A stretch of DNA of 8,022 nucleotides from an uncultured Peptococcaceae bacterium (lineage in GTDB: Bacteria; Bacillota; Peptococcia; Peptococcales; Peptococcaceae), in NCBI GenBank assembly GCA_902462325.1, contig CABQBF010000121.1:1-8022 (forward strand), in the 5' to 3' direction. A program made the translations under genes and the position numbers. Shown piece by piece: positions 1-5,484 of the stretch; position 1 is the stretch's first letter, and every line of letters begins with the position of its first letter. The notes below the pieces were generated by a model. It was given only the letters and a program-made list of their open reading frames with translations. It searched no databases and was not told where the DNA came from.

Positions 1-110
1 GTGGGCTTGTCCACCACCGGCAGCATCTCCTTGGGCTGCGATTTGGTAGCTGGCAAAAAGCGAGTGCCGAACCCCGCCGCTGGAATGATTGCTTTTGTTA
101 TTTTTTGCAT
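1..110 (-). CDS. galU: UTP-glucose-1-phosphate uridylyltransferase, N-terminal part (runs off left edge)
   Basis: GalU makes UDP-glucose from UTP and glucose-1-phosphate in the cytoplasm, the entry point to UDP-galactose and UDP-galactofuranose. Only the first 36 codons are present. They begin MQKITKAIIPAAGFGTRFLP and contain the nucleotidyltransferase signature AAGFGTRFLPATK followed by QPKEMLPVVDKP, which is nearly diagnostic for GalU. The ATG is at 110-108, with AGGAG at 118-122 seven bases upstream. The start lies 13 bases inside the end of the preceding GT8-fusion gene, whose TAA is at 100-98, so the two are probably translationally coupled. In this locus GalU would supply sugar nucleotides to the upstream glycosyltransferases. 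Its visible composition (35 of 60 bases G or C in positions 1-60) is far richer than the gene it overlaps. A close relative with another nucleoside diphosphate sugar product cannot be fully excluded from the N-terminus alone. Confidence 0.93.
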   Translation of the reverse strand, partial: MQKITKAIIPAAGFGTRFLPATKSQPKEMLPVVDKP

Positions 111-2770
111 AACGAATCTCCTAATTTTAATATTTCCTCATATACACGCTGACAATTATTTCTATCATTATACGCAAAAAAATTATCAATTCGCTCACGA
201 TATTTATCTTTTAACTGACAACCATTTTCCATATATTCAATAATTCTATTAACAGTATCCTCAAGGGTATATTCTACTTCACCAAAACCATCTTTTTTGT
301 AATCCATATCGCCTTTATCATAACTATGTTGTCCAGAAAAAAATGTTTCATAATCAAACTGAGTATAAATTATGGGTTTCCTTAAATAAATAAAATCATA
401 AATTGCTGACGAATAGTCTGTAATAATCAATTCACTTTCAGAATATATCTGTCTGTACGATTTATTATTTGGAACAATTTGTATTTTTTCATTAAACTTA
501 AACTCCTTTTCGTAAGAACTAAATGCAGGATGAAGTTTGAATTGAAGTGTATATCCTAAACGAACGCATTCCTTATTTAACCTTTCGTGATTCATTAAAT
601 TTCTATAAAAAATTACATATTCCGAATCAATAAAACCATTCTTAAGATTCCATATTCCCGTTTCATGATTTTGTCCAGTTGTCAAATACAATCTCCACGT
701 TGGTAATATTGTGATAACTTTTTTAGGATTATTTTGTAATAAGTCGAATCGTGGTAATCCCGTAAGCCACACCTCATCTGAACTATAATTATATTTACCA
801 GTTATAATAGAGTTGTACTCTTTTTGTGTTGAAGTAACAAATCCAGTTAAATTTTGCTCTTTCCTTGAAAACCATCTGCTCAAATCATTTGAAATAATAC
901 CATGCTGCAAAAAGATAAAAGGCTTATCATACAAGATATCTCTATACGCATTACTATAATCTCTAAATGGATTTCTCCATACATTATCTGTTTGCGAAGA
1001 AATAAGAATATCAGCTAGCAAATGTAGGAACTTATGTCTGTAAGAATATGCCGGAACTACTTTACCAATTTTTTTCAGTCGATTATAATCAGGAGAATCC
1101 TTGTTAATTATAAAATAAGAAGCTATTTCTTTTTTTCTCTCTTTATTTAAGAAAATAAAAAAAGCCTCTCCATTTTCGTCAGCTTTATTTAATCGGTCGG
1201 ATACTAACCAAATAGGTTTTTTCTTAAACTGTTTAAATATATTATATACTTTACGCACATTTGCAGCTTTTTTTTCGGCAATCCCCGATTTATTTTTTAA
1301 TTCTTTCTGTAGCTTCCTCTCGCATCGAAGAATTTCAATGTTTTTCGCATATCTCACTTTTAAAATTTTATTGTTCGTTGTAATAATCCAATTATTACGT
1401 GAGTAATAAGAATTCTTTAATATTCCATTAATTGTAGAGAACTTATCAAACGATAAATTCAACTTTAAATACTCGTCACCATTAAGAATTGCAATCAGTG
1501 CAATCTCATAATAACTTGCAATTTCCCTATTTAATTCAAAATCGAAAATAAAAGATTCCGCTCGATAAGTTGTAATTTTCTGTTTGTGAAAATAACCATC
1601 ATCTCTATAATGACGTTTCGCCAAATATCTTATCTTATTAATTTCAAATTCGATTTCTATTTCTGAATCAAAATCTATACCAAAAAAAGCAACCATGCCT
1701 TCTAAATGCAAACAATTATTTTTAATAGATATATTTCTATATCTTGTATGTCCAGAAGATATCTCTCCAAGAGATATTCCATCACAATATCTCATTTTTC
1801 CCTTATCCGTATTAAAGCTTTTAATTTTTTCTGGAAAAAGCAATTTAGCAACGTAAGTTCGATATTCTAAAGATTTTATCCCATTCATCAAAAAAGTAAA
1901 ATAAGGAGTATTTTGGGCCACTCTCCAAAAAGCAATATCATTATCTACATAAGCACTTGTTGTTGGTTTCCTGCGACCGCCATAGTGAAAAATAATTGGA
2001 TTTTCCACAACTGCTAATTCATCCTGTAAATGCATAGGTAAATAATGATTATTCCCATAATCTGTCATAAATCCCCAGATAGGACTTAGATAATGTATAG
2101 AATCTTTACAGAGAATATTTATTACATCTTGGTCATGTTGCATCCAATTATAACCGCTAGATAAATCCAAAACATACTCCAATGAATATGTCTCTTTAAA
2201 TAACTTTAAATTAAATAAAAGCGTAGAACTTATAATATATGAATCAATATCTGTAAGCCCTATACTTTCTCTATATTTTCTTCTCGGATCTCCAGGAATA
2301 TAACAATTGCAAATTCCCCAATAATCTTTAATAGCACCAATTAAATTATTTCCAACATCATTAGAAAAAATATTATATAGATCATCTTGTATTATCATAT
2401 CTCCATCTAGATAAACAGCTTTAGAATAACTATCTTCAAGAATATATGGTATTGCTAATCTATAATAAGCCGAATCCGAAAAAGACTTACGGTTAGCAGT
2501 ATAAAATTTTCTTTCACGAAAAATATCACTTATATCATAAAATCTAATTGATATATATTCATAATCATCTGCCATTTTCATTATAGTTTTTTGCAATGTA
2601 TTACTTATTCCGCAATGAATAACTATTAAATCATACTTATTAGAAGAATTTGATGTTTCAATAATAGACTGAATTGCAACAGAGGTTAAAGGTATATACG
2701 CCGCATCTGCAGAAAAAACTATACAATTTTTTTCATCTTCAAAAGCTTTTTTAATTAAATTTCTGCCCAT
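98..2770 (-). CDS. Two-domain GT8 glycosyltransferase / CDP-glycerol glycerophosphotransferase (TagF-type) fusion
   Basis: An 890-residue protein. Residues about 15-275 form a GT8 (GT-A fold, retaining) domain: the NCIVFSAD start, the metal-binding D122-G-D124 in YLDGDMII, and HYGGRRKP near residue 262 in place of the usual HxxGxxKPW. Residues about 325-480 are rich in predicted beta strands and resemble the linker seen in other bifunctional teichoic-type enzymes. Residues about 515-885 form a glycerophosphotransferase domain: PIWLVSDR, QHGI (H623), TGLPRFD (670-676), PTWR (690-693), KLHP (H747) and TDYSS (784-788) followed by RKPIIYTQFDYE. The two histidines and TDYSS match the catalytic and CDP-binding positions of TagF. 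It probably adds a hexose and a polyol phosphate to the exported polysaccharide; order and acceptor are unknown. The substrate could be CDP-ribitol or another CDP-polyol. No signal peptide is seen, so it should act in the cytoplasm or on the inner face of the membrane. The ATG at 2770-2768 is chosen for its ribosome binding site; the frame could extend to a GTG at 2812. The gene is very AT-rich. Confidence 0.9.
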   Translation of the reverse strand: MGRNLIKKAFEDEKNCIVFSADAAYIPLTSVAIQSIIETSNSSNKYDLIVIHCGISNTLQKTIMKMADDYEYISIRFYDISDIFRERKFYTANRKSFSDSAYYRLAIPYILEDSYSKAVYLDGDMIIQDDLYNIFSNDVGNNLIGAIKDYWGICNCYIPGDPRRKYRESIGLTDIDSYIISSTLLFNLKLFKETYSLEYVLDLSSGYNWMQHDQDVINILCKDSIHYLSPIWGFMTDYGNNHYLPMHLQDELAVVENPIIFHYGGRRKPTTSAYVDNDIAFWRVAQNTPYFTFLMNGIKSLEYRTYVAKLLFPEKIKSFNTDKGKMRYCDGISLGEISSGHTRYRNISIKNNCLHLEGMVAFFGIDFDSEIEIEFEINKIRYLAKRHYRDDGYFHKQKITTYRAESFIFDFELNREIASYYEIALIAILNGDEYLKLNLSFDKFSTINGILKNSYYSRNNWIITTNNKILKVRYAKNIEILRCERKLQKELKNKSGIAEKKAANVRKVYNIFKQFKKKPIWLVSDRLNKADENGEAFFIFLNKERKKEIASYFIINKDSPDYNRLKKIGKVVPAYSYRHKFLHLLADILISSQTDNVWRNPFRDYSNAYRDILYDKPFIFLQHGIISNDLSRWFSRKEQNLTGFVTSTQKEYNSIITGKYNYSSDEVWLTGLPRFDLLQNNPKKVITILPTWRLYLTTGQNHETGIWNLKNGFIDSEYVIFYRNLMNHERLNKECVRLGYTLQFKLHPAFSSYEKEFKFNEKIQIVPNNKSYRQIYSESELIITDYSSAIYDFIYLRKPIIYTQFDYETFFSGQHSYDKGDMDYKKDGFGEVEYTLEDTVNRIIEYMENGCQLKDKYRERIDNFFAYNDRNNCQRVYEEILKLGDSLCKK
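118..122 (-). promoter_or_regulatory. Ribosome binding site of galU inside the upstream gene
   Basis: AGGAG on the minus strand, seven bases before the galU ATG (110-108). It lies within the last codons of the GT8-fusion gene. It fixes the galU start and shows that galU has its own initiation signal despite the 13-base overlap. Confidence 0.75.
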
Positions 2771-2779
2771 AGATAACTT

Positions 2780-2785
2780 CTCCTT
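2780..2785 (-). promoter_or_regulatory. Ribosome binding site deciding the start of the GT8 fusion gene
   Basis: AAGGAG on the minus strand, nine bases before the ATG at 2770-2768. The in-frame alternatives at 2812 (GTG) and 2806 (ATG) have no comparable site. They would add 12-14 residues (MLKSKSGKEKL region) that are not part of a normal GT8 N-terminus. Confidence 0.7.
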
Positions 2786-2804
2786 GCCAGATTTACTTTT
2801 CAGC

Positions 2805-2833
2805 ATAATCACTACAATTATTTACGCTTTCAA
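2805..2833 (-). promoter_or_regulatory. Candidate vegetative (sigma-70/sigma-A type) promoter for the GT8 fusion gene and galU
   Basis: On the minus strand TTGAAA (2833-2828) and GATTAT (2810-2805) are separated by exactly 17 bases. They match the -35 consensus at five of six positions and the -10 at four of six. Transcription would begin around 2798, leaving a short leader of roughly 28 bases that still contains the ribosome binding site. The surrounding DNA is AT-rich, so a chance match is quite possible. Confidence 0.3.
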
Positions 2834-2932
2834 TTTCCATACATTTCATTCGGAAAATATTTCCTTTTTCATGTGTTTCTTAGTACATATCACATAATTG
2901 TATAATCTTTTCTAATCATATAAATTATAATT

Positions 2933-3946
2933 TTATCCTTTCCACTTTTCTTTTAGCTTATAACTAGTTAAGCTTGCAAATCTTGCTACTATCTTGGGAT
3001 TTATTTTCACCGCAATCATTTTTTTGATTGTAAAAAACTTTATCCTTTTCGCTTTAGAAAAATGCTTATTCATATAAAAAGCTTTTTCATACGGCTTTAA
3101 TTTTTTCATAAAATCTTTTGAAATTTCCCTGTCCTCCGCAATGTATGCTTGCCACACAATATCAAAAACATCATTGTACACTTTTGCTTCTGACAATAAA
3201 TATAATGTTTTATCAAAGCGAACAGCTTTGAGGACTGCAATTTTCGACTTCAAGGCAGAGCCCCATTTATCATAATTATTACCACTGTGCAACACGCTTG
3301 TTTCTCTTTGCAGCCAATGGTAAAAAGGTTTGTTCATCAACTGTACATTTTTTGCCTTTGGTAAAATTTTAGCCAGCCAAACTTCATCTTCCCCTATTGC
3401 GAAATTCTCAAAAAAAATTTGACTTTTCTTTATAAAATCTGCCTTAAAGACTTTATTCCAAACAGAAGTAAAATATCCATAGCCCATACCGATTAAGCAC
3501 TGATACAGAGCTGCCTGTCCATTGACACCGCCCTGTTTGTCAGGCATATGTAAGATAGAGCTTAAATTAAGGCTCTGTGGATAATCTTCCCAATAGCCAC
3601 AAAAAACAACATCTGCATCGGTTCTATCAAATTGCTCTTTTATTACTGCATACATATCTGGTTCAATCCAATCGTCCGGATCAACAAAAGAAATATATGT
3701 TCCCGTAGCCTTTTCGATTCCCAAATTTCTTGCACTGCTCACACCGCCGTTTTTCTTATGAAAAACCCTGATTCTACGATCTTGCTGCCCATATTTATCA
3801 CAAAGCAACCCGCTATCATCTGTCGAACCGTCATCTATTAATAGAATTTCTAAATTCTGATATGTCTGAGCCAAAATTGAAGATATACAGATGTCTATAT
3901 AGTTTTCAACATTATATACAGGAATTATAATTGATATCTTACCCAC
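2933..3946 (-). CDS. GT2-family glycosyltransferase
   Basis: A 337-residue inverting GT-A glycosyltransferase with the standard family 2 pattern: ISIIIPVYNVENYID at the N-terminus, LLIDDGSTDDS (35-45) for nucleotide binding, KNGGVSSARNLG (65-76), and FVDPDDW (87-93) with the metal-binding DxD-like aspartates D89, D91 and D92. GEDEVW (185-190) is a candidate catalytic-base region. The C-terminal 50 residues are strongly basic and would suit loose association with the inner membrane face; no clear transmembrane helix is seen. It presumably adds one sugar to the growing chain; donor and acceptor cannot be read from sequence. The start is GTG at 3946-3944. An in-frame TGA, the stop of the ATPase gene (3964-3962), lies 15 bases upstream, so the frame cannot extend further. 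The purine-rich AAGAGAAGG before it is close to the start, with GAG about five bases away. The gene is AT-rich (13 of 60 bases G or C in 3061-3120). Confidence 0.92.
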   Translation of the reverse strand: MGKISIIIPVYNVENYIDICISSILAQTYQNLEILLIDDGSTDDSGLLCDKYGQQDRRIRVFHKKNGGVSSARNLGIEKATGTYISFVDPDDWIEPDMYAVIKEQFDRTDADVVFCGYWEDYPQSLNLSSILHMPDKQGGVNGQAALYQCLIGMGYGYFTSVWNKVFKADFIKKSQIFFENFAIGEDEVWLAKILPKAKNVQLMNKPFYHWLQRETSVLHSGNNYDKWGSALKSKIAVLKAVRFDKTLYLLSEAKVYNDVFDIVWQAYIAEDREISKDFMKKLKPYEKAFYMNKHFSKAKRIKFFTIKKMIAVKINPKIVARFASLTSYKLKEKWKG

Positions 3947-3961
3947 ACCTTCTCTTGGACC

Positions 3962-4690
3962 TCACTTTTTCATATATTTCTCATATTCATCACACATCCG
4001 CTTCGTATCGCCAATGCCGCGCATCTCGCCTTTTTCCAACCAAACTACTCGGGTACACATTTCCCGAATCTGCCCCATAGAATGGGATACCAAGATTGTT
4101 GTGGTGCCGCCGCTCATCATCTCCCGCATACGATTTTCACTTTTTTTACGAAAGCCGATATCACCAACTGACAGCACTTCATCCAGCACTAAAATGTCTG
4201 GATTCACTCGGCTTGCCAAAGAAAAGGCCAGCTTGCTTTTCATTCCGCTGGACAGCTTTTTATAAGCCACATCTTCAAATTCCTGCAGCTCTGAAAATTC
4301 GATAATATGGGCATATTCTTCATTTACAAATTCTCGTGTATAACCCAACATAGCGCCGCGCAGATAAATATTTTCTCTTACCGTTAAATCCCCATCAAAG
4401 CCAGCGCCAAGCTCCAATAATGCTGCAATAGAACCATGAGCAGCTATGTTGCCTTTGGTAGGCGGCATAATGCCAGCCAGCACCTTTAGAATAGTGGATT
4501 TTCCAGAACCATTGGAGCCGATAATACCCAGCAGCGTTCCCTTTTCTACATGAAAGCTGACGTCCCGCAAAGCCCAAAATTCTTTTGTAACCATCTGGCC
4601 CTTGGCTTTACGAATCAGATACTCTTTCAGGCCAATATCCTTAAAGTCTCCCATCATATAACGTACAGAGACATTGTCCACATCAATCAT
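3962..4690 (-). CDS. wzt: Polysaccharide ABC exporter ATP-binding protein (Wzt/TagH type, no C-terminal carbohydrate-binding domain)
   Basis: A 242-residue cytoplasmic ATPase that powers export of the lipid-linked polysaccharide with the permease encoded just upstream. Visible motifs are Walker A GSNGSGKST (58-66), the signature LSSGM (146-150, a variant of LSGGQ usual for this subfamily), Walker B ILVLDE (166-171), the D-loop SVGD (174-177) and the H-loop histidine H203 in LVSHS. The N-terminal stretch before the nucleotide-binding core (ILR/LKEYLIRKAKG region, about 15-35) is typical of Wzt/TagH/KpsT exporters. The protein ends at DEYEKYMKK with no extra domain, whereas many O-antigen Wzt proteins carry a C-terminal carbohydrate-binding module that recognises a finished chain end. 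The ATG at 4690-4688 is supported by AGGAGG at 4703-4698, seven bases upstream, and lies 14 bases after the permease stop. Confidence 0.95.
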   Translation of the reverse strand: MIDVDNVSVRYMMGDFKDIGLKEYLIRKAKGQMVTKEFWALRDVSFHVEKGTLLGIIGSNGSGKSTILKVLAGIMPPTKGNIAAHGSIAALLELGAGFDGDLTVRENIYLRGAMLGYTREFVNEEYAHIIEFSELQEFEDVAYKKLSSGMKSKLAFSLASRVNPDILVLDEVLSVGDIGFRKKSENRMREMMSGGTTTILVSHSMGQIREMCTRVVWLEKGEMRGIGDTKRMCDEYEKYMKK

Positions 4691-4704
4691 CGCTTTTCCT
4701 CCTC

Positions 4705-5484
4705 TTATACGTAATACAGGAATTTATAATTATATTTTTTGTACATCCAGCAGCCGATTCCAAATAGAAACAATGAAACGCCCAACATCACGCCATGAAA
4801 GGCCAGCGAAGGAATCACACTGTCAATGACCACGCTACGGAAATAGGTAACATAGTAGTATAACGGATTAATATAAAAAATCCATGCCTTATCTCCCATA
4901 ATGTCGGTAGTATAGAAAATGGGCGTGGCATACATTAGGGCCGTAGTGAACACACCGTACAAATACTGCACATCCCGAAAGAACACAAACAAGGCCGATA
5001 AAATCAATCCAACTCCTAAAATCAATAGAAACATGCACACGATCGGAAAAAGCAGGGTAATAAACTTCCACGTAATCGGAATACGATAAGCCAGCACAAA
5101 AATAAAATAAACGACCAATGTCAAAAAGAAATTGATGCTGCTGGAGGTGATCCGGGAAAACAGAAATAAATACTTCGGCACCTTCACCTTGGAAAAAATA
5201 TTGGCATTTGCCATCAGCGCATTCATAGCGCCATTGGTGGCTTCGTTGTAATACTGAAAAATTAACCAGCCAGAAAACAGATAGATGGTATAATATTCCT
5301 GCGTACGGCCAAAAAAATGTCCGAACACAAAATTCAGTACCAGCAAAGTAAACAACGGAGCCAGCATACTCCACAGCACGCCTAAAAAACTGCGCTTATA
5401 TTTCTTTTTGAAATCCCGCTTTACCAGTTCGGTAAAAACAAATTGATACTGTTTATATAAATTGAGTAATTTCATAGTTTTCAT
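4705..5484 (-). CDS. wzm: Polysaccharide ABC exporter permease (Wzm/TagG, ABC-2 type)
   Basis: An integral membrane protein of 259 residues from the chosen start. It forms the channel that moves a lipid-linked glycan across the cytoplasmic membrane. A short basic cytoplasmic helix (about 20-32, LVKRDFKKKYKRS) precedes six hydrophobic segments at roughly 33-57, 65-85, 106-133, 139-168, 173-192 and 226-247. The motif NPLYYYVTYFR (206-216) between segments five and six is characteristic of the ABC-2 polysaccharide exporter family. The ATPase partner follows after 14 bases. The frame is open from a GTG at 5529, but the ATG at 5484-5482 gives an N-terminus of family-like length and has GGAG four bases upstream, a rather short spacing. 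The ATG at 5475 is another possibility. The gene start overlaps the end of the galactofuranosyltransferase gene by 32 bases, indicating coupled translation. Confidence 0.93.
   Translation of the reverse strand: MKTMKLLNLYKQYQFVFTELVKRDFKKKYKRSFLGVLWSMLAPLFTLLVLNFVFGHFFGRTQEYYTIYLFSGWLIFQYYNEATNGAMNALMANANIFSKVKVPKYLFLFSRITSSSINFFLTLVVYFIFVLAYRIPITWKFITLLFPIVCMFLLILGVGLILSALFVFFRDVQYLYGVFTTALMYATPIFYTTDIMGDKAWIFYINPLYYYVTYFRSVVIDSVIPSLAFHGVMLGVSLFLFGIGCWMYKKYNYKFLYYV

Larger units (their letters stand above)
2771..2932 (-). other. AT-rich intergenic gap, the largest in the window
   Basis: 162 bases between the GT2 stop and the chosen start of the GT8 fusion gene. All other junctions here are overlaps or gaps of 20 bases or less. 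It holds a candidate promoter and the ribosome binding site of the next gene. I see no convincing rho-independent terminator in the minus-strand direction and no open frame of note. The gap may mark the joint between two separately acquired parts of the locus, or a secondary promoter region. Confidence 0.6.

Noticed and set aside
1..243. An 80-codon plus-strand frame at the left edge.
   Set aside because: It is antisense to galU and the end of the GT8-fusion gene, both of which have clear homology-type motifs on the minus strand.
2852..2869. Small inverted repeat GGAAA-ATA-TTTCC followed by five T residues on the plus strand, resembling a terminator.
   Set aside because: The stem is only five base pairs with three A-T pairs, and no plus-strand gene precedes it. 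It would not end the minus-strand transcripts.
3944..3964. The ATPase and GT2 genes are in the same reading frame, separated by one TGA and 15 bases, which raised the idea of a readthrough fusion.
   Set aside because: Both proteins have complete, normal-length domains, the GT2 protein has its own GTG start with a purine-rich region before it, and nothing around the TGA suggests recoding.
4889..5374. A 161-codon open frame on the minus strand within the permease gene in another frame.
   Set aside because: It is a frame-shifted reading of the permease gene, whose own frame shows six membrane segments and the ABC-2 motif.
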